From assembly GCA_964483805.1 (NCBI GenBank), contig CAZADH010000245.1:1-9454 (forward strand): a stretch of DNA of 9,454 nt. The letters are read 5' to 3'. Under the pieces are notes generated by a model. The model ran no database searches and had not been told where the DNA came from. It worked only from the letters and a program-made list of their open reading frames with translations. Below, piece after piece: positions 1 to 6,667 of the stretch; the stretch's first letter is position 1; each line of letters begins with the position of its first letter. The DNA is from CAZADH01 sp964483805 (GTDB taxonomy: Bacteria > Muiribacteriota > Ozemobacteria > Ozemobacterales > Ozemobacteraceae). Position numbers and translations under genes: made by a program.

Positions 1-438
1 TTCACCGCGACCGAAATGGTCGAACAGTTCGCCGGCCAGCGTGAAACCCAACTTGTCGCGGTACAGGGTCACCGCGGCGGTGTTGGTCGGCGCCACGGTC
101 AACGTCAACTCTTTGAAACCGGCGCCCTGAAGGTCGGCCATGATCCGTTGCATGAGAGCCTGGGCCCGCCCCTGGCGTCGATGCGTCGGCAACACCCCGA
201 TCGAAGCAAGAAACGCACGTCCGGCCGTCATGGTCGGCAGGACGACCGCGTAGGCGATATCCGTCTCGCCGTCGTCGACCTGTCGGTACAGCCAGCCGGC
301 ATGTCCCAGCAACGCCAACGGTTGCGCCCCGAACGCCTCGGCCGGAAACAAGGCGCGATCGAGGCGGGCGATTGCCAACACGCCCTCCCAGTCGCCGGGA
401 TCGAGTCGAACCACCGGGTATTCATGGTTTGCGGTCAT
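1..438 (-). CDS. GNAT-family N-acetyltransferase, partial (3' end beyond window)
   Basis: An open frame of 146 codons runs off the left edge of the window. GNAT enzymes transfer an acetyl group from acetyl-CoA to an amine on a small molecule or protein, normally in the cytosol. The acetyl-CoA binding motif A is visible at residues 80-96 (IGVLPTHRRQGRAQALM), with the pyrophosphate-binding loop RRQGRA at 87-92. Motif B follows at 111-132, with N119, Y126 and the LGF turn at 130-132. Only a short C-terminal piece should be missing, since the family is usually 140-180 residues. The ATG at 438 is chosen because GAGG lies 7 nt upstream (446-449) and the frame begins just after the propeller gene. 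It lies 42 bp downstream of that gene on the same strand, so it may be cotranscribed or use a promoter in the AT-rich gap. The substrate cannot be told from sequence. The family call is firm; anything narrower would be a guess. Confidence 0.9.
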   Translation of the reverse strand, partial: MTANHEYPVVRLDPGDWEGVLAIARLDRALFPAEAFGAQPLALLGHAGWLYRQVDDGETDIAYAVVLPTMTAGRAFLASIGVLPTHRRQGRAQALMQRIMADLQGAGFKELTLTVAPTNTAAVTLYRDKLGFTLAGELFDHFGRGE

Positions 439-445
439 TGGCCAA

Positions 446-474
446 CCTCATTATGTATAACGTATTTATCAACG
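446..474 (-). promoter_or_regulatory. AT-rich gap before the GNAT gene, with ribosome binding site and possible promoter
   Basis: The gap between the propeller stop and the GNAT start is strikingly AT-rich for this window. On the minus strand it reads TTGATA (474-469), then an A/T run containing TATACATAAT, then GAGG 7 nt before the ATG. The TATACA and CATAAT hexamers look like -10 elements, but no -35 sits at the usual 16-18 bp spacing; TTGATA is too close to pair with either. The ribosome binding site is convincing. The promoter is only a possibility. Confidence 0.35.
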
Positions 475-480
475 GCGCGG

Positions 481-2421
481 TCATACCTCGAGAAACCCCA
501 GGGCGCCCTCACCGTCACCGGGTTCGAGGCGGACCAGGCTGTCTTCGGCGAGCAGGTAGACCGCCCGCCCACCCAGCGACGGCACCAGGTCGAGACATCG
601 ATCGGGAGAGGTATACCGGGCGCGGACCACCCCGGTCACGTCGACAAAATACACTTCGTCGACCCGCGTGACCACCGCATGGCCGAGCGTACAGGCGGCG
701 ATGGCCTGGACTTCCCCGCTCAACGGGACGCGCAACCGCTGTTCGTTGCGGTTGAGCAAGAGATGCAGCACTGCCTCGCCGGCCAGGCCGACGAGAACGA
801 CGTCGGCTGCGCGGTCCCAGCCCACGGCGGTCACGTAGTCTTCGACGCGGTTGCGACAGAGGATCTCGCCGTCGCCATCGACCACCAGGGTTTCGCCATC
901 GGCCAGGCCCACGAGCAGATGCCGGCCATCGACGGCGGCGCGCGCGCAGGCAATCGGCGCCGCGAAATCGAGCGCCGCCACCAGATGACCATCGTCCCCA
1001 ACTTTTACAATGTATTGCTCTCCGACCAACCAACGCCACGCCGCATCGCCGAGGATCTGCCGGGCTGGGCCGGGCAGGTCGATCGCATGCCCCGCGGCAC
1101 CAAGGCATCGCTGAAAGTGGGCGGTGCCCTGACGGTCGAGCAGCACCGCGGCACCCCCGCAACAGAGGCGCACCGCGGCATACTCGCCGACGTGCCGATG
1201 GCGCTCCTTGCCGTCGAGACCGAGCACGATCGCACCCCGGGCCGTGGCCACGACCACGGTGTCTTCTGCCTCGATGACATCGACATCGGCCAAGCCGCCA
1301 CCCGAAACGCGAAACGTCCAGAGTTCTTCGCCCAGGTCGTTGTGCAAACGCACGGTTTCGTCACCGTCACTGACCAGGAGATACTCGATCTGGTCGGCCC
1401 CACGCCAACGCCGCAGGCGGGGCGGTGGCCCGCCGGCGCGGCGGCCCAGTTCCAGTCGCCACACTTTGCGCAACGACACCGCCGGCGCCGCTCCTGGGGC
1501 CGGACCGGCCACTTCGACGAAGTCGAGTCGCGACAGGTCGCGGGCCTGACGGGAACGCAACATGCCCACCCGGCCTTCCGGTGTCGCCACGACGATCGAC
1601 TGCGCATCACGCGACAGGTCGGCGCGCAACAGGGGCTGCGGAAACTGGTGCTCCCACACCGGCTGCCCCTGGTCGTCGAGCAAGGCCAGTTGGCCCGTGC
1701 CAGCCGCAACCAGGGTCTGGCGGGTGCGATCGGCATACGACACCGACGAGAAGGGTGCGTTGAGCTTGCCCTTCCACAGGCCAAAACACTTGACGCAGTT
1801 GTAGCAGAAGACGCATTGCTCACGATCGAGGGCGACGACGATGTCGCCGGCCGCGCTGATCGAGAGGTCGATCACCGGATCGAGTCCCATGAACGGACTG
1901 TACGGCTGACCGTCGTGGTTGACCGAAACGACGCCCTCGCCCAGGTCGTTGCGACACGAAAACGCCACCGTCTGCCCGTTCTCGGCCACGGCCATGGCGG
2001 TCGGAATCTTGTTGAGGTTGCGGTAGGTCCAGAGCACGCGACCAAAGCGGTCGACCATGACCACGGTCGGATCGCGGGTCACCAACGCGATGGCATTGCC
2101 CGCCGGGCTGATCATGCCAAATGCCGCCGGCACCACGCGCTTCTTCCATTGCAGGCGCCCGTCGCTGTTCAGCAGACTGGCAAACCCCGACTCGATGACC
2201 ACCAGCGCCTCACCCGCCGCACTCACCGCCACCGAACGGGCATCGACGCCGACCGCGACGCGAAACCGCTCCTGGCCACGGGCATCGAAAACCACCAACC
2301 AACCGTCGCGCGTGATGACGGCCACGGTCGTGCCGTCGGGGTTGACGGCGACCGTGCGCAAGGGGCCGAGCTGTTGCTGCCAGACCTCTTGATACGCCAG
2401 TTTCGCCAGTGCCTGCGTCAT
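481..2421 (-). CDS. Cytoplasmic double beta-propeller (WD40/PQQ-like repeats) with CxxCxxCxxC motif
   Basis: The 646-residue product consists almost wholly of about 15 degenerate repeats of 35-45 residues. Each has a hydrophobic strand such as 'TVAV', then 'DG', a strand such as 'LVVFD', and a turn with DxxG and W/R/F. Repeats at about 20-290 would form one seven-bladed propeller. A linker rich in Ala, Pro and Arg (about 300-345) leads to a second propeller of seven or eight blades (345-635). There is no signal peptide or membrane segment, so it should be cytosolic. Residues 203-212 in the fifth blade carry four cysteines (C203, C206, C209, C212) spaced as CxxCxxCxxC, unlike any other blade. 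Propellers of this kind are usually binding scaffolds; no enzymatic function is visible. I prefer the ATG at 2421 because AAAGG at 2432-2428 lies 6 nt before it. ATGs at 2427 and 2466 are in frame, but the first overlaps this site and the second lacks one. The specific role is unknown. Confidence 0.85.
   Translation of the reverse strand: MTQALAKLAYQEVWQQQLGPLRTVAVNPDGTTVAVITRDGWLVVFDARGQERFRVAVGVDARSVAVSAAGEALVVIESGFASLLNSDGRLQWKKRVVPAAFGMISPAGNAIALVTRDPTVVMVDRFGRVLWTYRNLNKIPTAMAVAENGQTVAFSCRNDLGEGVVSVNHDGQPYSPFMGLDPVIDLSISAAGDIVVALDREQCVFCYNCVKCFGLWKGKLNAPFSSVSYADRTRQTLVAAGTGQLALLDDQGQPVWEHQFPQPLLRADLSRDAQSIVVATPEGRVGMLRSRQARDLSRLDFVEVAGPAPGAAPAVSLRKVWRLELGRRAGGPPPRLRRWRGADQIEYLLVSDGDETVRLHNDLGEELWTFRVSGGGLADVDVIEAEDTVVVATARGAIVLGLDGKERHRHVGEYAAVRLCCGGAAVLLDRQGTAHFQRCLGAAGHAIDLPGPARQILGDAAWRWLVGEQYIVKVGDDGHLVAALDFAAPIACARAAVDGRHLLVGLADGETLVVDGDGEILCRNRVEDYVTAVGWDRAADVVLVGLAGEAVLHLLLNRNEQRLRVPLSGEVQAIAACTLGHAVVTRVDEVYFVDVTGVVRARYTSPDRCLDLVPSLGGRAVYLLAEDSLVRLEPGDGEGALGFLEV
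1005..1017 (+). repeat. 13-bp AT-rich repeat, copy 1 (TTACAATGTATTG)
   Basis: This 13-mer lies inside the propeller gene, on its non-coding strand. It matches exactly a second copy at 3515-3503 on the minus strand. It contains TACA-N-TGTA symmetry and one of the eight AATACA hexamers noted in the window. Function unknown; chance has not been excluded. Confidence 0.5.
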
Positions 2422-2445
2422 CCCCATCCTTTCGCCCGCACGAGT

Positions 2446-2485
2446 ATCATACAGTGTGCATACCATGGCCGCCGAAGCGTGTCAA
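2446..2485 (-). promoter_or_regulatory. Candidate promoter of the propeller gene
   Basis: On the minus strand a perfect TTGACA lies at 2485-2480. Seventeen bases on is TATGCA (2462-2457), a weak -10. Slightly further downstream is TATGAT (2451-2446), a better -10 that is part of TATGATACT, almost identical to the TACGATACT found in the opposing promoter. Either would give a leader of roughly 18-30 nt before the ATG at 2421. Which -10 is used cannot be settled by reading. Confidence 0.4.
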
Positions 2486-2528
2486 CGCGCGGTTCTGCAG
2501 CGACGGCGCGCGCGGTCGACGCCTTCTG

Positions 2529-2568
2529 TGCTACGATACTGCCAACGCACACACATCTGACAAAGGAG
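2529..2568 (+). promoter_or_regulatory. Candidate extended -10 promoter and ribosome binding site of the DUF6485 gene
   Basis: TGCTACGAT at 2529-2537 fits an extended -10 element (TG, one base, then a TATAAT-like hexamer). No -35 is recognisable in the GC-rich sequence 17-18 bp upstream, which is tolerated in extended -10 promoters. A start near 2544 would leave a leader of about 34 nt. AAAGGAG at 2562-2568, 9 nt before the ATG at 2578, is a strong ribosome binding site and decides that start. Confidence 0.45.
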
Positions 2569-2577
2569 CGAACCGCC

Positions 2578-2769
2578 ATGGAATGCAAACAGACCGAAAA
2601 CGCCAAGACCTGCAAGTGCACCTACTCATGCCCGCGCCACGGCAAATGCTGTGAATGTGTGCGCTATCACCGCAGCAGCGGCGAGTTCCCTGCGTGCTTC
2701 TTCAGCAAGGACGGCGAACGCACCTACGATCGTTCGTTCGAGAATCTCGTCAACGACCGACGCAAATAA
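2578..2769 (+). CDS. Small cysteine-rich DUF6485-type protein
   Basis: The 63-residue product begins MECKQTENAKTCKC and resembles the small bacterial DUF6485 family as I remember it, including a cysteine-rich N-terminal half, the 'PACFF' segment and the 'TYDRSFE' stretch near the C-terminus. It has eight cysteines (3, 12, 14, 18, 24, 25, 27, 40), dense enough to bind zinc or an iron-sulfur cluster, though no function is established that I know of. No signal peptide is seen. It is the only plus-strand gene I accept here. The same frame stays open far upstream, but that part is antisense to the propeller and GNAT genes. The start rests on AAAGGAG 9 nt upstream and on the family-like N-terminus. 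It diverges from the propeller gene across 156 bp, and its TAA ends 9 bp from the convergent phosphatase stop. Confidence 0.85.
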   Translation: MECKQTENAKTCKCTYSCPRHGKCCECVRYHRSSGEFPACFFSKDGERTYDRSFENLVNDRRK

Positions 2770-2778
2770 CCCAGGTCG

Positions 2779-3378
2779 TCACTTCGCGACAATCACGTCG
2801 ACGAGAACCGGCGCCCGGGTCGGCGAATACCATGCGAAGAAGTTCGCGCTCGTATTGGGCACGGCAAGCGGCGGCGGACAAGGCGGATAGACTCCCGACC
2901 AGAGGCGAGACAAACCGACGATCACTTCGTTGTGGGTGACAACCATGACCAGGTCATCGGTTGCGACCTCGGCCAGCAACTCGAACAGCCGCGCCGAAGC
3001 ACGCATCGCCACCTGTTGCTGACTTTCGCTCGCGCCCGACGGCCGGCCTTCCCAGGTGGCGATCGCGTCCATGGCCCCCGGATATCGCGCGTCGCTCTCG
3101 GCACGGGTCAGACCTTCGATATCGCCGTACGCACGTGCCCGGAACGCCTCGTCGAACTCGACCGGGTCGGCCAGTGCCAACTCGGCCACGGTCTGCCGGG
3201 CCCGGTGCGTCGGACTGCAAATGAGCCGCATCGGCGCGATTCGCCGGTCGCGCAACAATTGGCCCAGGCGCGCCGCCGCCGCCAAACCAGCCGATGTCAG
3301 CGACACCGGCATGCCGCCCTGCAGACGGCCCGCCCGGTTGAACTCGGTTTCACCATGTCGGATCAAACACAATCGCAT
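2779..3378 (-). CDS. Histidine phosphatase family protein (phosphoglycerate mutase-like)
   Basis: The 199-residue product has the hallmarks of the branch-2-H histidine phosphatases, which use a phosphohistidine intermediate to remove or move phosphate groups. The catalytic LIRHGET is at residues 5-11 (H8 is the nucleophile). The SPTHRARQT segment at 55-63 supplies a phosphate-binding arginine, the probable acid E88 lies in YGDIEGLT, and the second histidine H149 lies in VVTHNEVI, where the more common form is THGG. Related enzymes act on phosphoglycerate, alpha-ribazole phosphate, phosphosugars or other small substrates; the substrate here cannot be assigned. The ATG at 3378 places RHG at the usual distance from the N-terminus and has GAGGA 8 nt upstream (3391-3387), inside the helicase gene. 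A longer in-frame start at 3447 would add 23 residues with no family match. The first 29 bp overlap the end of the upstream helicase-nuclease gene, so translation is probably coupled. Confidence 0.92.
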   Translation of the reverse strand: MRLCLIRHGETEFNRAGRLQGGMPVSLTSAGLAAAARLGQLLRDRRIAPMRLICSPTHRARQTVAELALADPVEFDEAFRARAYGDIEGLTRAESDARYPGAMDAIATWEGRPSGASESQQQVAMRASARLFELLAEVATDDLVMVVTHNEVIVGLSRLWSGVYPPCPPPLAVPNTSANFFAWYSPTRAPVLVDVIVAK

Positions 3379-6300
3379 CGACGTCTTCCTCGATGAACTC
3401 GTCGGGGGGCAACGGCACGCCGTCGGCAAAAGTCGGCATGTCAGCAACCGGAGCCGGTTCGGTCACCGGCGAGGTCGACACCGGCGACAGCACCGGACCA
3501 CACAATACATTGTAACCACACTTCGCGCAACGCTCACCCGGCGCCGGCGCCCAAGTGCTCTCAGCGCGCAACCGGGCGACGAGTCCTTCGGCCCACAGCT
3601 CGAGCCCGGCCTGGTCGGGTTCGATGGGCCAATCGACGGCCCGATCGGCCCCCAGATACAGAATCGAGGCCGTCGGATACGTCAGCAACCGCTGCCCACC
3701 CTGCGGACCGTCACCCAGCACCCCGCGACTCGCAGCGATGACGTAGAGCGCCATCTGTCGCGCGTAACGACGATGGCGGGCCGTGCCCGGCCGGCCGGTC
3801 TTGTAGTCGACGATACGAACGCCATCGTCGCTGCGGTCGACACGGTCGGCGAAACCGCGCAACCAGAAGGTCAGCGGTTCGCGACCCATGCGCAGGTTCA
3901 CCTCGGCCTCGACCAGCCAGGGGTCGGTCTGGGACCACGGATGCCGTAGATAGGCCAGCAGAATCGGCCACGCCTGCGCCCGCGCCACCCCACTCGGGTC
4001 GGTCAACGGCTCGAGCCTGTCGACGATCGCCGCCATGCGCTCGCGCCGCTGCCACTCGTCGACGCCTGCCGCCGGCGTCTCGTGATACAACCGCAATACA
4101 TGGTGCACGAAACTGCCAACGTCGATGCCAGCCGGCGCCGAACCTGCCTCGGCAAACGGTGTCACGTGCTGCTGATTCAGGTAGTATCGTCGCGGGCAGT
4201 CTTCATACCGCAACAGATCGGCCAACGAGAAACTGGGTCCGCGCGGCAATGCCCCCGGCGTCGCCGCGCCCACACCCAGCTCGCGCAGTTCGCCATGCAC
4301 CCGGGCCAGAGCGGCCATGCCATCGCTCAACCGGGCCGTCGCTTCGCCGGGTTCGACGACAAGATCCGGCTGATCGACCTGGGTGTTCTCAGACGCTGCC
4401 GCAGCCACTGGCGCAGGCGCATCCACCGGCGGCGGCGCCGAACCCGAATCTATCATACTTTGTATGTCACATCCCCAGTCGCGCAACACCTCGGGCCAGT
4501 GCGGCATCGGCTCGACCCGGCCCCAGGCCGGATTGTCGCCCAACAACGTGGCCACACGCCGCAACGGCGTATCGGCGTCACCCTCGAGTTCGCGCGCTGA
4601 CCCGCTGACGAGCAGCATCTCCTCGGCCCGCGTCAGACCGACGTACAACCGTCGCCACAACTCGGCGCTGTCGGCGGCCTGTTCGCGGGCAAAGTGCTCG
4701 GCCAGCCCCGGCGCGTCGGGGCAGGGTTTGCCCTGTTCGTCACAATTGACCAACAGACCATGCGCCCGATCGAAGATGAGCAACCCGGAGCGCCGCCACG
4801 GATGCATCTTCAAGAAGGGCATAAAGACCACAGGGAACTCGAGTCCCTTGGCCTTGTGGATGGTCATAATTTTGACCGCATCGCTCGAGCGCAGGTCGTC
4901 GCCCAGCCCGGCTTCCTCTTCGTCGATGCCGGCATCGAGCACGGTGTCGACGTAGATGAGAAAATCTTTGAGCGAGGTGAACAACTGGCTCGCCTCGAAA
5001 TGGCGCACCATGGCCAGAAACTTCGCCACATTGTTCTCGCGCCGCCGCCGCCGCAACTTGGCGGTGATCCCCGCCGCGTAGGCGCGGAACCCGGCCAGAT
5101 CGAGAAGACGGTAGGTCAATTCGAGCACCGACCGGCCGTTCTTCTCAGCAAGCAATTGTAAATACATACGGCGAAAGCGCCGCGCCGGTGGTGACAGATC
5201 GGGCTCGGGCGCCGCCAGCAGGCCGGTCAACAGCGGTTCATCGCCGACCCGGCCATGCCGCGCCAGAACCGCCAGGTCGGAGTCGGCGAGGCCGAACAGC
5301 GGGCCGGTCAACAGTTGCAACAGCGAGAAATCGTCAGCCGGATTCTCGAGCAACCGCAGCACCGCGAGGATCTCACGCGTCTCGGCGCGGTCGTAGAAGC
5401 CCATGCCGCCCGACATGACGTAGGGAATGCCGCGACGGATCAACCCGTCTTCGACGTCTTTGCCCACATGCCGCAACGACGAAACCACGATGGCGATGTC
5501 GCCGAAGCGCAACGGCCGATCGCGCCACCGATAGCGACCACCGCCATTGACCAGGCGATCGATCATCGCCACCAGCGCTTCGCCCTCGACCTCGCGGGGT
5601 CGCGGCACATCGACCGGCACGGTCAGACACGCGATCGGCCGCGGCCGCATCGACGGCCCCCGCGCGGCTTCGAGACGCCGCGGAAACGGCAACTGCGGCT
5701 CGATCACGGCATCGGCCAATGCCAGGATCTCCTGCACCGAGCGAAAGTTGAGCGTGAGCGATTTCTCGGTATCGGCAGCGAACCCGGTGAACGTCGCCAG
5801 GTCGGCCCCCATGAACCGATAGATGCTCTGCGCCGGATCCCCGACGACGGTCAGGTGGGCACCGGGCGCCTCGAGAAAACGGGCGATGAGTCCGAACTGC
5901 TCGCAGTTGTTGTCTTGAAATTCGTCGATGAGAAAACACCGGGGCCTGGCCATGGTGCCGCCCTCGGCAGCAACCAGGGCCTGACCACGCACCAGGATAC
6001 CGTCGAAGTCGAGCGCATTCAGCCGGCCCAACTCCTGCAGATACTCGGTCGCAAAGCGGAAGAACCAATTCAAAACCCGCCGCGGCAGCGCCCCCGGGGC
6101 CACGTCGCGCGCCGCGAAGTGCGCCTCGGCCTCGCGAAAACAGGCCGCCGGGTCGAGCAGGTATCGACGCACCTGGGCAAGCAGACGCGGCAGAGCAGCA
6201 ACGATGCGGCCCGCCACGTCCGGGCCGAGGCCGTCTCCGTCGGTTGCAATCAACGCGTCGGCGTGCGTCTCCGAGAACCGCGCCAAGACCCGGGCGAGGA

Positions 6301-6667
6301 TGAGACCGCGAGTGTTCTCGGCGAGCACGCGGGTGTCGCGGTCGAGGCCCGCGGTGAACGGGTCGCGCCGCAATCGTTCGAGCAGAAAACTGTGAAAGGT
6401 CGCGATCGACAGTTCGCGAAGGCGAGCCGGCGGCAGCCCCAGACGCCCGACCAGGCGCTGCTTCAGTTCGGCCGCCGCCTTCTTGGTGTAGGTGATGGCC
6501 ACCAGGCCACCCGGCGGAATGCCGCGCTGCACCAGGGTCATCACCCGCCGCGTGAGCACCTCGGTCTTGCCCGTGCCGGCGCCCGCCACGATCTTGATGC
6601 TGCCGACGGCCGGCGCCTCGATCGCCTCGAGCTGTTGCGGGGTCGGGCCCGGGCGTTGCTCGCTCAT
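3350..6667 (-). CDS. UvrD-type helicase with C-terminal PD-(D/E)XK nuclease, second subunit of an AdnAB-like pair
   Basis: The 1105-residue product joins a superfamily 1A DNA helicase to a RecB-type nuclease. Helicase motifs run in order: Q-motif PTPQQLEAI (8-16), Walker A AGAGTGKT (28-35), Ia ITYTKKAAAELK (58-69), II DEFQD (248-252), III GDPAQSIYRF (276-285), IV LNFRS (306-310), V TIHKAKGLEF (602-611) and VI VGLTRAEE (676-683). A Pro/Ala-rich linker (about 742-775) leads to the nuclease: GSFVH with H855, D941 in GFADRVDR, DYKT at 954-957 and QxxxY at 971-975. C824, C1047, C1050 and C1056 follow the C-xn-CxxC-x5-C pattern of AddB-type 4Fe-4S nucleases. All motor and nuclease residues look intact, so it should unwind and cut DNA ends in double-strand-break repair. 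The ATG at 6667 overlaps the upstream stop as ATGA, with GGAG 7 nt upstream. The last 49 residues are a Pro-rich then acidic tail. Against a plain AddB assignment, the neighbour is also a helicase-nuclease. Confidence 0.93.
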   Translation of the reverse strand: MSEQRPGPTPQQLEAIEAPAVGSIKIVAGAGTGKTEVLTRRVMTLVQRGIPPGGLVAITYTKKAAAELKQRLVGRLGLPPARLRELSIATFHSFLLERLRRDPFTAGLDRDTRVLAENTRGLILARVLARFSETHADALIATDGDGLGPDVAGRIVAALPRLLAQVRRYLLDPAACFREAEAHFAARDVAPGALPRRVLNWFFRFATEYLQELGRLNALDFDGILVRGQALVAAEGGTMARPRCFLIDEFQDNNCEQFGLIARFLEAPGAHLTVVGDPAQSIYRFMGADLATFTGFAADTEKSLTLNFRSVQEILALADAVIEPQLPFPRRLEAARGPSMRPRPIACLTVPVDVPRPREVEGEALVAMIDRLVNGGGRYRWRDRPLRFGDIAIVVSSLRHVGKDVEDGLIRRGIPYVMSGGMGFYDRAETREILAVLRLLENPADDFSLLQLLTGPLFGLADSDLAVLARHGRVGDEPLLTGLLAAPEPDLSPPARRFRRMYLQLLAEKNGRSVLELTYRLLDLAGFRAYAAGITAKLRRRRRENNVAKFLAMVRHFEASQLFTSLKDFLIYVDTVLDAGIDEEEAGLGDDLRSSDAVKIMTIHKAKGLEFPVVFMPFLKMHPWRRSGLLIFDRAHGLLVNCDEQGKPCPDAPGLAEHFAREQAADSAELWRRLYVGLTRAEEMLLVSGSARELEGDADTPLRRVATLLGDNPAWGRVEPMPHWPEVLRDWGCDIQSMIDSGSAPPPVDAPAPVAAAASENTQVDQPDLVVEPGEATARLSDGMAALARVHGELRELGVGAATPGALPRGPSFSLADLLRYEDCPRRYYLNQQHVTPFAEAGSAPAGIDVGSFVHHVLRLYHETPAAGVDEWQRRERMAAIVDRLEPLTDPSGVARAQAWPILLAYLRHPWSQTDPWLVEAEVNLRMGREPLTFWLRGFADRVDRSDDGVRIVDYKTGRPGTARHRRYARQMALYVIAASRGVLGDGPQGGQRLLTYPTASILYLGADRAVDWPIEPDQAGLELWAEGLVARLRAESTWAPAPGERCAKCGYNVLCGPVLSPVSTSPVTEPAPVADMPTFADGVPLPPDEFIEEDVDAIVFDPTW
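3503..3515 (-). repeat. 13-bp AT-rich repeat, copy 2 (TTACAATGTATTG)
   Basis: Second exact copy, this time on the coding strand of the helicase-nuclease gene. It encodes part of the CGYNVLC segment between two cluster cysteines, using the AT-rich codons AAT, GTA and TTG. The two copies are inverted relative to each other about 2.5 kb apart. Confidence 0.5.
4454..4466. repeat. Short inverted repeat CATAC-TTT-GTATG in the helicase-nuclease linker
   Basis: A perfect 5-bp inverted repeat with a 3-bp centre sits in a short AT-rich patch at the boundary between the motor and the Pro/Ala-rich linker of the helicase-nuclease gene (residues 734-738). It is too short for a terminator and has no T-run. 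It may be only a patch of relaxed codon use. Confidence 0.4.

Noticed and set aside
2422..2466. A longer propeller start at the ATG at 2466
   Set aside because: There is no ribosome binding site before it, it would lie within or upstream of the candidate -10, and the extra residues do not extend a blade.
16..2577. A very long plus-strand open frame running continuously into the DUF6485 gene
   Set aside because: It is antisense to the GNAT and propeller genes. Its translation is rich in Arg, His and Gly with no domain signal, as expected for the complement of GC-rich codons. Only the part from the ATG at 2578, which has its own ribosome binding site and family match, is real.
3272..3290. GCC-type triplet runs, here and near 5041-5053
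   Set aside because: They encode ordinary Ala or Arg runs in GC-rich genes and are too short and imperfect to count as repeats.
3353..3400. Acidic helicase C-terminus as an SSB-like protein interaction tail
   Set aside because: The acidic residues coincide with the phosphatase ribosome binding site, and the last residues are set by its catalytic motif. The composition is explained by the overlap, and the terminal sequence does not match the SSB tail.
3379..3447. A longer phosphatase start at 3447
   Set aside because: It adds 23 residues of Cys/Pro/Ser-rich sequence before the conserved N-terminal strand and would deepen the overlap with the helicase gene. The ATG at 3378 has a ribosome binding site and the normal distance to RHG.
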